From Phoenix dactylifera (Eukaryota; Streptophyta; Magnoliopsida; Arecales; Arecaceae), in NCBI RefSeq assembly GCF_009389715.1, contig NW_024068005.1, forward strand, positions 186,001 through 250,000: a stretch of DNA of 64,000 nucleotides, given 5' to 3'. Under the pieces are notes generated by a model that saw only the letters and a program-made list of their open reading frames with translations, did no database searches and had not been told where the DNA came from. Shown piece by piece: positions 14,101 to 24,665 of the stretch. Positions within the stretch are counted from its first letter, which is position 1; each line of letters begins with the position of its first letter. The position numbers and the translations under genes are program-made.

Positions 14101-16403
14101 CAACCAGCAAAGCACAACACTGAACAATATGCAATTTGCTATTGTTCAGTCCCTTACCTCAATGCTGCATTGGCATGATATGGGGCATGCACACTACTTG
14201 GCATGCTGCCATCCAAACCGTGCCAGTATTGAGATGGCACATGGCAAGGCATAGTAAAAATTTTATCATGCCAATGCCAGGCTGGCGCACCACCACAATG
14301 AAAGACTTTAATCCTTCTACAGCAATATGTATAATATTTTTGAAAAATAAAGCTCGAAGATGAATTGTCAAAGCATTATTAATTACTTCATTTAAGAATA
14401 GTTACTAAGTTGATGTGTTTGTGGCTTCATGTTAACAGGCCCTAACTATTAGCTTTTGGATCCATTGGAAGTGGTGTAATAGGTTTTGCGTGACCAGCTA
14501 TTACAACATGGTTGCACAACTATATGTACATAGATATATGCTAGAGTGAGAGTGAGATGGACATTCTTTCCAGAAGGATTGGAAACAAAATCTATCAATT
14601 CAAAATCAGAGATGGACATTCTGGATGGAAAATTCACACTATTGGTCATAATCTATGTTATCAAAATACCTAGAAACCTAAATCATATATTTGGGAGGTC
14701 ATTTGCTTGGATATTAAAGTCAAATATAGTCTTGGTGAGCATAAAGGACCAAGAAGTGCTCCTTTGTGATAACTTCCTTTATGTTTGATCTATTATACAT
14801 GAGAAAGGAGGTATACTTTTGTGTTATCTTTGTACAGACTAAAGGATAACATAATGATGCAATGATGTGGCTAGTACTACCAACAAAAATTTGGAGCACT
14901 AAATAAGGTCTAGGCAGATAATACATAAGATGAGAATGATGGATGTGTTAAAAACTAGGACTAAGTCTAGACAGATAATACGTATGATGAGAATGATGGA
15001 TGTGTAAAAAACTAGGAATAAGTATGGTGGAAGCTAGAATATTATATGAATCATTAGTTGTACCAGTATAGTTCAAGGATAATGGAGGCAGAGCTACGCA
15101 TATACCCAGAAGAGAATTCAAAGAGATCACAATAAATAGTTATTAGAATTTAATGGTCAAAAACACAAAGGATGGTACCTAAAAAAAATGGATGGAAGTG
15201 ATGATTTCCTTTTTTTGTTGGAAGAAGGTTGTAGACAGTTACTAGGAATGGATGTTGAAAGAAAGTAAGCCCAACTCCACACGTTTTCAATAAGGCATGT
15301 TGGGTGATGCTCAGACCCAAGTTTCTTTTTTCAATTTTCCCAGTTCAATTGCTTGAGAGGTAGCTTATCAGGCTTCACTATTTTGCTATTTTTGTCTCTT
15401 GTAGGATGCTCCTATTGTAGAAAAATAGGCATGCTGGTTGATGCTGAGACCCAAGTTTCTTTTTTTCCAAGTTCAATTGCTTGAGAGGTAACTTATAAGG
15501 CTCCATAATTCTGCCATTTTTGTCTCTTGTCGGATGCTCCTATAGCAAAATTACAGCAAATAAAAAATAAAAAATCCTCTGTTCCATCTCATTGCGATCA
15601 AAAATTAGATTTTGATCAGGTGATAAAAAGACTATAACATCATCTATCTGAGACAACACCCTGTTCATCTCTGCTGAAATTCTAAATCCGTGACCCTCAA
15701 CAGCCTATCACCCTCCAAACTACTGCCTATATTACCAATAAATTCATCCACCAAAAATGTCATTTTTTTTAAAATTTTTTGAACTAAAATGAACTAAAAA
15801 ATCCCACATTTTTAATCATCCGACATCCCATTTTCCTCTTCTTTTCTCCCTACTTTACAGGGAACCTGTAAATTTTTTCTCCTTTTTCCTCTAATAGAAG
15901 CTGGTGGACTTCGGCCCTCCATTACATTCACAAGAAAGGGGGGAAAAAAAGGGACATCCCGTAAACGTTTAAGCTAAGCATCACAAAATTTAAGGACAAA
16001 AAATCGACTGGATTTGTTAATCATAATCTAATTTTTCGAAACAATGATAGTAGCACGGTGGATACAGGTCACGTAAATTGCGATTCTTCATTCCCTGTTA
16101 CATAAACATCATTTGTAGTTCTTTGCAATGATCAGCATCAAACTCTAATCAAGATTTACGATGGATGAAGAAAACCCATGAAGAAAGAAAGATCGGATTG
16201 GTAACCAAAATGAAGAATAAGAACCACGAAATTTTAGATCAAGAGAGAGCCCTGTTTACCACGGGGTTAGCCTCGACGCTGGCGGTGACGGAAGAGGAGG
16301 CTCGAATCCGAACCGAGAGCGGAGGCTTCGCGCTTGGACACCCACGGTTGCGGAGGCAGCGACGAGGAACGAAGGCCCTCAGGCTCCCCACGGCCGCGGC
16401 CAT
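7460..16403 (-). CDS. plastid-targeted SAM-dependent methyltransferase (At2g41040/At1g78140 type)
   Basis: Eight reverse-strand exons: 16260-16403, 13940-14040, 13643-13783, 10311-10392, 9788-9978, 9489-9600, 8414-8521, 7460-7600. They sum to 1020 bases (339 residues plus TAA) with GT-AG junctions and consistent phases. Residues 1 to about 38 are rich in Ala, Arg and Ser with almost no acidic residues, as in a chloroplast transit peptide. Two Cys-x2-Cys pairs (C65/C68, C92/C95) look like a zinc ribbon. The class I methyltransferase fold shows motif I VDASCGSG (173-180), ALDFSENML with D199, RADISRLPF (226-234), GAALHCWPSPS and RVLRPGG. Arabidopsis relatives are annotated as uncharacterised chloroplast methyltransferases and have been found in plastoglobules; the substrate is unknown. 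The start is the first ATG before the transit peptide. A TATATA lies at 16435-16440, close to the ATG. Several introns carry repeats. Confidence 0.92.
11036..11138. repeat. compound microsatellite (CA)n-(CG)n-(CA)n-(GA)n
   Basis: About 100 bases in the fourth methyltransferase intron (between exons 4 and 3 in genomic order) run from CA dinucleotides through alternating CG/CA to a long GA tract. Alternating purine-pyrimidine CA/CG tracts are prone to left-handed DNA, and the length is probably polymorphic. Confidence 0.95.
12128..12460. repeat. GTACC/GGTAC-rich dispersed repeat within an intron
   Basis: A GC-rich island in an AT-rich methyltransferase intron. It is dense in the words CCGG, GGTACCGG, CGGTACGGG and GATCGGATC and their complements. 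Related wording occurs at 51213-51315 and 56340-56815, so this looks like a dispersed family. No protein can be read and the class is unknown. Confidence 0.5.
14900..15017. repeat. two-copy tandem duplication, 58-bp period
   Basis: Two adjacent copies share CAGATAATAC and GATGAGAATGATGGATGTGT with a period of 58 bases. They lie in the first methyltransferase intron. Confidence 0.7.
15294..15548. repeat. two-copy tandem duplication, 134-bp period
   Basis: Both copies start GGCATG and share GACCCAAGTTTCTTTTTT, GTTCAATTGCTTGAGAGGTA, TTTTTGTCTCTTGT and GGATGCTCCTAT. They are 134 bases apart and diverged by several substitutions and small gaps. They sit in the first methyltransferase intron. Confidence 0.75.
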
Positions 16404-16825
16404 TCTCTCCGCTGTTCTTCCTCGTCCCCCCTGCTATATATTTTCTGAGTAGATGTCGAAGGCTCGAGGCCTATCTTAAATTAGGCGCCGCAGGCAGTTT
16501 TAGTCGCTCCCACCAGCGATCGGACGGTGCAGATTATGTTAAGGATATCAATCATCCGTTCGCGCGAAATATACACCCCGAACCCGCGGTTGCATGCGTT
16601 GATGGCTTGATGCAAGGATTGTGTGCAGTAAAGTGTTTACGTCGCAACTTTGGCACCGCAAAGGATGCTTTTGTGGTGAATTGGAGGCAAGATTTAGGCG
16701 TCTCCTGTGTCTTTCCCAGGATTTGTCTTCATGGTTGCTGTGGTGACTCGTAGACACCTTTATTTTTCCTGAAACCTCATTAAAAAAATATGTATCTCGG
16801 ATAAATCTATTCTTATCCATACAGG
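16404..16825. other. upstream region of the methyltransferase gene
   Basis: This is the presumed promoter side of the reverse-strand gene. A TATATA word at 16435-16440 lies only about 32 bases from the ATG, which would leave a very short leader, so its role is uncertain. Forward open frames here are shadows of the GC-rich first exon. Confidence 0.35.
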
Positions 16826-17335
16826 TTTGTTTTTTTTTTTTTTTTTTTTTTTGTATAACGGCAGCTCATACGCAATGGGTGTGAATGCGGCCAATAAAAT
16901 CAGAAAACAGTAGCTCACTAAAGAGCTTCGGCAGAGAGGCTTGGTTTCTCTATAAAAAGCCACCGAAGTTGTGAGTAACAAAGGAAGCAACCTAGTCAGC
17001 CGCACCATTTGCTTTCGTATAAACATGCATGGCCATGTAGGAGCCACACTCTTCCAGAAGTCTGCAAATGTCATAGAGCAGCGGTCTTTCCTTCGCAGTG
17101 CCTTTCCGACCTTGAATCTACTCGATCACCACAGCCGAGTCACTCTCGAGGAGGAGACGATTTACACCCAGGACACGCCTCGCAAAAGTAATGTCCTTCT
17201 GAGCAGTTCTGAGCTCGGTACAAACCACAATCATGTCGAAGATGCGTCGATCCCCGGCCGTCACCAGTCTGGCCCCATGATTTTTGAATTGAAGCCAAAT
17301 GATACTCACTAGTGACACATTGCATTTTGTTTGGG
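16826..17335 (-). mobile_element. LINE (non-LTR retrotransposon) 3' end with RNase H domain remnant
   Basis: On the reverse strand the reading frame gives NHGARLVTAGDRRIFDM, then VVCTELRTAQKDITFARR, then VLGVNRLLLESDSAVVIE. This is the plant RNase H-like domain found at the end of LINE reverse transcriptases; the ESDS aspartate is one of its catalytic residues. The frame is broken by a stop just after AVVIE, but recognisable protein wording continues (ERPLLYDICRLLEECGS), followed by a poly-A tail seen as a T run at 16826-16852. This is a 5'-truncated, inactive copy. No target-site duplication was found. Confidence 0.75.
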
Positions 17336-17723
17336 GTGGAATAATTCGTTGTAGCGCCTAGCTATATACGGTCAAGGAATTTTGGGGTCCTGGGATAAAT
17401 GGAATATGAAGATTGTGGTGAAACGGCTAGGCTCAGAGCCACCCCTTGTCTCATTTTTGGAATTCAGTATCATTGGTTTTTTATTGAATATTGGAGGTGG
17501 TTTTGTTCGTAGATCCAACAGCAGAGGCTTGGGCTGCCAATTAGTGGAAAAGTGCTAGTTTATCTTCTTAATACACAGAGAACTGCCTTGGCAACTTGGA
17601 GCTTTTTTTTTCACTATTGTTAACTTTTCCAAAGAGGTTATAATGAAGTTCTTCCAACAGAGATGCAAATCAAGTAGCAGACTACGTTACTTATGCAGGA
17701 ATTGTCTTGACTTTTCTAAATTT

Positions 17724-17750
17724 GTGGGTGTGGGTGTGGGTGTGGGTGTG
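17724..17750. repeat. (GTGGGT)n minisatellite
   Basis: Four near-perfect GTGGGT hexamers in a row. Confidence 0.9.
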
Positions 17751-18150
17751 TGCGCGACTTGGAACGGGCCCAATCCAAACCCCTGTCCAGTCCGTTCATC
17801 GAGTAAGGTTGAGTTAAGGTTATAAATTTAGATTTTGGGTTGTGCTTGGGTTCACAAATCCCAACCCGATCTTGGGTTTCCAACCCAACCTTTTCTTAGA
17901 TTGAGTTATTGTTGATTTCCAACCCAAGCTGTCCTGATCCAAACGGTAAATAATAAATAAATAAATAATCATATTTAGATTTCATATGGGATTTATATGT
18001 TTTTGTAGCCTTGTGAGTCATCATTTAAATTGATGAATGGTTGAAATATGTTATAGTGATCATAGTGCGAAAAATTTGTGAACATTATTTTAAATAAAAA
18101 TATGGATAAATAGTAAACATTTAGCGATCATGAATGTTTTAAATTGCACT

Positions 18151-18591
18151 TGTAAGGATTTGTGTTGGTATATGTTTAGTCCCACATCCGTTATTCGTCG
18201 AAGAGATTTTGGATACTTATATAGGACTAAGAAACTCAAAAAACAGTACCTTTCAGCTAGCCTTTTTAGGTGAGACCTTGGGTTATAACAAATGGTATCA
18301 AAGCAAACATGGTCCATAGCCTATGTGGATTGGGAGGCACCGTAGCATGAGTTCATAGAGGCTGACCACGAGCCAATCGTGGTGTTTATGATTAAATTTG
18401 AATAAATTTGAATCCTAAACCTCATAAGGATGTTAGGCTTAAACAGAAAGAGTATGTAAGGATTCATGTGGGTGTATGTTTAGTCTCACATCGGTTATTC
18501 GCCGAGAAGATTTTGGGTACTTATACAAGACTAAGTAACTCAAAAAAATACCTTCCAACTAGTTTTTTAAGTAAGATCCAAAGTTGTGACA
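18151..18591 (+). mobile_element. TRIM (terminal-repeat retrotransposon in miniature), complete
   Basis: Two direct terminal repeats, 18151-18290 and 18455-18591, both begin TGTAAGGATT and share TATGTTTAGTC, CACATC, GTTATTCG and ACTTATA wording with clear divergence. Immediately inside the left repeat is TGGTATCAAAGC (18293-18304), close to the TGGTATCAGAGC primer-binding site complementary to initiator methionine tRNA. A purine-rich stretch (AAACAGAAAGAG) precedes the right repeat. The total is 441 bases with a 164-base core, too small to encode anything, so it depends on another element's enzymes. No clear target-site duplication remains. A second copy of the family starts at 63631. Confidence 0.85.
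18293..18304 (+). other. tRNA-iMet primer-binding site of the TRIM
   Basis: TGGTATCAAAGC lies two bases inside the left terminal repeat and differs at one position from the standard initiator-tRNA-complementary site. Confidence 0.8.
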
Positions 18592-18735
18592 ATTTTTTTA
18601 TTTTAATTTTTTTTGATTCAACGTAATGTAACATAGTTGGCGTTGCTAGATCCAACCCAAATTTAGCTTAAGTTGGGGTTAGGTTGTGTTGGGTTAAGGA
18701 AATCTCAATCTGAGAGGTTGGGAAAAGGCCGAGGG

Positions 18736-19863
18736 ATATGTATATTTGACTGGGCTAGGATTTGTGGCCTTACGAGAAGGTATATGTTCAATCAACATAC
18801 TAGCATTATAGAACTTACCCCCAATTGCTTGGAGATATTTTTATAAGATATCATCTTGATACTGGTTGGCATAAATTAGCAAGAAAAGCGAAGTGTCAGA
18901 ATTTCTAATGTAGTTGCAACTGCCCTCTCATCCGATGGAACTCAAACTAAGGCCCAACGGCTATGAAAAGAGAACTTTAAATTTGTCTATCATGCCCTAC
19001 CAAAAAACAAAATTGTGCCATGGTAGAATTGCCCAACTTCAAATCAATGCAAAGTAACAGCCAGATAAAAGTATTGAAACTCAAATGTTTTAATCTGTAT
19101 AGCAAGGGCACAAAAAGATTGTTACTTTTATCTAATCTTGATTTTACTGTCATAAAAAAAATAAAAATAAAAATGCCTAACCATACCATCCAGTTTAATT
19201 TTATTATCACATCATGAAATCTTATAGAGACAACTTTCCAAGAGGGAGAGACCTAAAGGTTTATCATGGTTGAAAAAGGCGTAGGCGAATGCAGTGTGTG
19301 AGAGCATACAAAATTAACCCTGCTTGGCAACATAAGTAAAATGAAAAAATAGAATTATTACATTTTGAATACGGTATAAGTTTTTTTCTTTTCTTTTTCT
19401 CCTTATTTTGCAGGTGAAATGGAGACTGAAGCCCATCGGAAAAATAGGATGTAATGTAGAAAAAAAGGTAAGTATGGTCGAGCTGTGCTATCGGAGATGG
19501 CGGCACCGTTACCCTAGAGATTGAAGGATATTCTTATACTTAAACAAAAAAAAAAATCTATCAATTTTATCCATATCCAGAATTTTTTGGCTTGGGATAA
19601 GATGAAACAAGCGTTGATCCAAAAAATAATAATAATAATAATGTTTGTCTGACAACGAAACAAGATCTGTTAATTTCAAGTTTGTATGATGGTGAGAATC
19701 CAAGTTTTTTTAAAGAAACGATGGTCCCTAAAGATGGCTGCTGGATCGCACAGAAAAAGTTACGAAAAACTCCATGAAGACGAATGAAGAATATTTACGA
19801 TAAAGCTGGCAAGAGGTTAATGACTTTTTCTTGGGCAATAATAGAGTTCCACTATGGGTCTAA
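18736..19863. other. AT-rich intergenic DNA
   Basis: No gene, RNA or transposon boundary was recognised. Short open frames on both strands look random, and a short (AAT)n run lies near 19626. Confidence 0.5.
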
Positions 19864-20143
19864 GGCCGGGAGCTTTGGATACGTTAATACATTAATATAT
19901 TATATTAAATTATTATACTATAATAGATAATTTTATAATATTATATTATAATAATATTATATTGATATTATACTATATTATATATTTATGTATTAATATA
20001 TATTATATTTTATTATGTTATATTATATATTATTATGTAATATTATTTATGGTTATTTTGTCATACTAAAGAATAGTTGTCAAACAAACAGTAAATAATT
20101 TTTTATAAAATCTCCACATTCCACATCTTTCTCAAATAGGATC
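19864..20143. mobile_element. PIF/Harbinger-like MITE, short member (280 bp)
   Basis: The element starts GGCCGGGAGC and ends ATAGGATC, whose complement GATCCTATTTGAG resembles the family end GGCTCCATTTGG. TAA flanks it on both sides (19861-19863 and 20144-20146). The AT-rich interior shares TATTTATGTATTAATATATATTAT, split over the copies, and GTTATTTTGTCATAC with the larger members at 34048 and 59913. It appears to be an internally deleted and diverged copy. Confidence 0.7.
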
Positions 20144-20829
20144 TAAGTTAACAAATCTAGGAAAGAAGAGATGGAAACCTATAAAATTCTGTTGTCATCC
20201 TGGGTCTATCATGGTCCTATCCGGAGCTATCGAATGTTGCACAGTATTTTACGGTGCGTACTGAAGAGAATTCTAGATTTATGAGGGGTGGGGCCATAAA
20301 ATGCCACATTGTCAAATGATGGGTCCTTTCTACCAACTCTTTCGTGTTGGATCCGCCACCAAGTGGCAGTCGGCCAGATTCCATCGATCCGAGTTCCGCC
20401 GCATTGGTTCCAAGCAATAACGGAAGGTTCTGGGTGGAGCCATGGTGTAGTGCGGCGGTTGACCTATCGCTCTTACTTGTCGGTGGTTTTAAAATGGAAA
20501 CTGAGGAAAATATCTGACACCATGCACTAAGGATTTCCACTAAATAAGTGCACCTACTCTAAATTGAACAATTTATGTGGTGGACCAAATCTAAAGATTA
20601 TGATCCTACATATTAACTAATTTACAAAGAGAGACGGAAATGATACGTGCTTTACTTTTCATTAAAGTTTCGCACTAGAAATGATGCAAGTTATATGGCC
20701 AATCATATTGTATCTACACTATAAGATTCTTCAACGTATCTATGGCTCTAATTTTTGGATAATTTATTTTTGAATTTTCGTAAATGTATGTATACTTGTT
20801 TCAATTAATAGATTGAGCTAGAAATGAAA

Positions 20830-21048
20830 TGCCGTGCTAGCTCACAAACGGGCTAGTAAGCCACCATATTTTGAGTTGATCCAAGGTTCGAACGATGCAT
20901 GGCTCATGCAAGCATGGGGACAAATGGCACATTAGAGTAGAAAGTGGCCTGTGGACGAATCCATTCTTATGGCTTAACCGGTTAACCCACATGTTACTTG
21001 TAGGAGGTGTTCTATTAAATAAATAGCTAAATAAAAGAAAAAAAAACA
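20830..21048 (+). mobile_element. SINE-like element
   Basis: GCTAGCTCACAAACGG followed by GCTAGTAAGC resembles a tRNA A box. About 30 bases later AAGGTTCGAACG resembles a B box (GGTTCGAATCC). The segment ends in an A-rich run near 21018-21048. This is the layout of a tRNA-derived SINE driven by an internal RNA polymerase III promoter. Boundaries are approximate and no duplication was found. Confidence 0.45.
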
Positions 21049-21780
21049 TACTTTACTTTTTAATCCCGGAACAGATATTCCAACTTAATGCATTGTGAAT
21101 ACCCAAAGCAATTGCTGTACTATGCCCCATGCACGCTATGATTTTTTTTTTTAAGTTTGGACATTTTGATTTGTTAGTTGAATAAACGGGAATTAGTGAA
21201 AAAAACCAAAATACTGTTTATGATCCTTATTCAAATATGTGGAAGAGGATAGGTTGGAGTGCCGACAGAGCTTACTGTCATCTTTTGATATTTCTATAAG
21301 CCTAAAGAGGTGTTCTTGGTTATCTGAGTATATAAGTTAATTTGAAATTTGTTTATGCCATATATTTTTGGTGACATGCTTCCGGTTCAAGTTTACATAT
21401 CAGAGGCCTCATGCAGGTTTGCCTAAGCTCACTTAACATGGACAGTATATTTTTGTATAAAATTAATATTTATTATGGTTTATATATTATATATAAAGCT
21501 TAGTACTTATTATGAGACTATATTAACCATATATCTCTTACATATCTCTTATTATATCTTAATATATGAAACTCAATGGCTCCTTCTTTGTCCGGCGACA
21601 CTCCGTAACAATAATGTGTGACAAGCATTCTCTTCTATGATCAATAAACGCCTTTTGATTTTCACTCTTTAGATTTCATGGTAGGAACAAGGGTAGCCAT
21701 TAACCAAGAAAGGAAAAAAAAAAAGAAAAAAAAAAGAAAAAAATTATGTATCAATTGCCATATAAAAAGATCATATGACC

Positions 21781-21900
21781 TAGGGGTGGCGGCACAATTG
21801 GCTAGCACGTCTCGTAGTTGTTGAGTTATCCTAAGGTTGAAAATTCAAGCCTCAATCATGCGCAGTAGCATAAATTTCATAGGTTGATGGCTTCTCAACC
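21781..21900 (+). mobile_element. SINE-like head with degenerate A and B boxes
   Basis: GGCACAATTGGCTAGCAC at 21791-21808 is a good A-box match, and GGTTGAAAATTCAAGCC at 21835-21851 is a degenerate B box at the expected spacing. The 3' end is not clear. Confidence 0.35.
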
Positions 21901-23884
21901 ATCTATCCAATGCTCCATCCGCTTCAGTCAATCATATACTTCGCTTGTGCTAGATGCTAGTATAATTTATATGGTGTAAACATGGGGCCATGTACTAGAT
22001 TTGGCCAAGACACTTGCAACTTAAAGTGAGGCCAATACCTGTACAGCCCAGCCCAGCGTAGCTGGGGGAAACCCCACCTTGCCTACTGATTAGATACTGT
22101 ACTGCTTCCTTTGTTCCCATCATATGGAAAACTCCTTTAATTACAAAAGTTTAGGACCAAGAAGGATTAGAAACTGATTCTATTTGACCTCCAAATGTTA
22201 TCTTCCAGCAGTTTTTTTTTTATTTATACTAAAACGGATGGCTCATAAACTTCTAGTATAAATACACCTAAAAAAGTTAAAAAACAACAAGTTTGGAAGT
22301 GCTTTGGGCAGCTCCCTATCTACAACCCACAGCCCTCTGAAGTGGTCAGCCATATATGAGACCACCCAATCCTCAACCCTATTAGCCTTTCTGGAAACAT
22401 CCTTGGCTTGAAAAGCAACATCACCCCCTTTTTACCTAAATGTTATCCGCACCAAATGATACAGGGTACTTACAAAGGGACTGAATGCAAAAGAATGCCC
22501 ATCAAAAGCAGCAATTTTCTTTTCATCGAAGATCTAAATAGCAGGAAATAGCTTGCAGATTTACAAACAAATTCCTAGGAAAAGAAATGGAATGCTGAAA
22601 TCCAAAAATACGTGTGCTGATGAGTGAACCCTTCAGGAAGAGACTTGGTTGTCTAACTAGGTGGCTTTGATTACGCTAGAGATCCCAACTGGATTTGGCT
22701 TTGGAGACTTGATGAGGCCAACATCAGATCAAGCTAGGTGAATATAGTCCTTGAGCCGTATTAATTCTCGTCGGAGCAATGCTAACATGTCTTAGTAACT
22801 ACTAAGAGAGAACTAATTTTTCACAAATTGTAAAAGGTCTATTAAAAGTGTAAAATGCTCCATTAAAATCTTCTCCTGAATGCAATAATTTTTGCAGCAA
22901 AAGCATTTCTAGCAAGGTGTTATCAATTGCAATTTTTCTAGACAATGAGGAACTAAAGCCACATGTCCAATAAAGCCATTTTTATCAAGACATGAGAATA
23001 GTTATGATGCATTAATTTGCTTCCTTTCTGTTCACAAAGAAAGAGCAAATCTGCCACCTTGTCATGTCCTCTAGCTCTTAGTTTCCTGCACATAGGAAGG
23101 ACCCACTAGTCACCTGCCATTCATGTGGGTCTCGCCATATCGATGCCTTTCAATTATTTTTATTGTTTGTGCTGGTCACACTGTTGCACAAATAGAAGAA
23201 GATGTCATTTCAACTATTAACAGTACCTAATTATAAAATAAACAAGATTAACTTAATATGGCTTTCATAGAAAGGGCACCTGCAAGGCATTCAAAGCCCA
23301 TTATGAAGTGGTCAATGTTCAGGCCTATGAGAACTTTGTGATAAAGGTTCTCTTTTCTCGCACCACATTCCTAGGGAACATGGCCTCTTTCTCTCCTTTC
23401 ACCCCATCTTTTCCTTATTTTTTTCTGTGAAACTTTATATTCTTTCTATCAAAATTGTTTGGAAGATAGCTTATTACCTTTTCACTGACCGTTTTATATT
23501 TTTTAACTCCAGTTTTTCCATTCTTCAAATTATGTGGAAAGACTGGAATAATGGAAAAGATTCTGGTTTACAGATGGCTTTGGGAGATTTCTTATTGATT
23601 TCCAAGTCAAAATAGAGAGCTGAGCCTCCTGCAAGGACATGTACGAAACATCCAGTATATTTTTCATTACATGTCTCATGCACAAGGAAATATGTTGATG
23701 CATATATTGACATAGCTATGTAACATACATACAGTATGTTAACATATTTGTAGAAGAAGAGGAAAACAAGAGAAAAAAAGAGAGAGAAAAATGATTTTAT
23801 TTTTCTACTCCATCATATTCGGTATATCTCAAGGGTTATATATGCTCGTGTACAAACTTCATACAAGAAAACTAATACATGATG

Positions 23885-24085
23885 ATATAAGATCATGTTA
23901 ATAAAGAAAAATATTACTCGCTGATATAAGTTATTATGTAATTTCTAAAATTACTCTAACAAGATCATGCTAACAAAGAAAAATAATACTGACTGATACA
24001 GGATCACACTAACAAAGAAAAATATTATGGGCTGATATAGATTATTACGTGATTTCTAAAATTATGCTAACACGATACTAAGTTG
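23885..24085. repeat. short tandem array around AACAAAGAAAAATA
   Basis: Three to four irregular copies of GATCATGCTAACAAAGAAAAA with GCTGATATA and ATTTCTAAAATTA are arranged in tandem, with unit lengths varying between about 40 and 75 bases. Confidence 0.6.
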
Positions 24086-24537
24086 GAGTTTGAAAGTATA
24101 AGTCAGTAAAAACCCAAAACCGAACCTCCAATCGCAACTTTATTTACTCAACCTACTCCATGTTTTTAAGCTGCAAAATTCTGGGAGTTAATTATTCAGT
24201 CTTTCTTTTCCCTTGTGCACCTTCCAATAGAAATGAAATATAATAACTGCTCTTTCTAATGCAAGACTGAAGAAAGTAGCCCACATCGAAATCGCATGCA
24301 TGTTCCTTTCAAGATGTTCATGGTTCAATATCTTCAGAATTTTTGCTAATCCTAAAGCTAAAGTAAAAAGAAGAAAGAGAAGCAGAAATTCACCTGAACT
24401 CAGGATTTGATATAGCACGACCAGCGAAAGGAAATGTCGAACAAAGAAATTTTGTACGAGCGTCGATGTTATATTTTACTGAGGAACTCGATGATCCTCT
24501 TTGGGAATGAAGAAGAGTGATCAAGGGTATTCACTTC

Positions 24538-24665
24538 GTTCAAACATCAACTCCAACAAGACAAAGTTCAGGGAAAACAATCCTCTCTTTCACCTGAAGG
24601 TAAAACAACCAAATAGAGCAGGAGATCACACCATCTTCTAAGAAATATTAGAAAAAGAGAACTCG
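24538..24665 (+). repeat. diverged dispersed repeat, left copy
   Basis: Shares CAAACATCAACTCC, CAAGACAA, GTTCA, GTTTCAC/CTTTCAC, AGCA and CTAAGAAA/CCAAGAAAGATTA in the same order and spacing with 27408-27535. The copies are well diverged and the family is unknown. Confidence 0.35.

Larger units (their letters stand above)
17755..18735. repeat. AACCCAA/TTGGGTT-rich repeat interrupted by a TRIM
   Basis: The flanks 17755-18150 and 18592-18735 share dense CCAACCC and GGGTTGGG wording typical of older plant repeat remnants. The TRIM at 18151-18591 lies between them, which suggests it inserted into this older element. The outer boundaries are approximate. Confidence 0.4.

Noticed and set aside
23885..24085. 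Possible CRISPR-like array
   Set aside because: Units are irregular, diverged and directly abutting without unique spacers, and the sequence is a plant nuclear genome.
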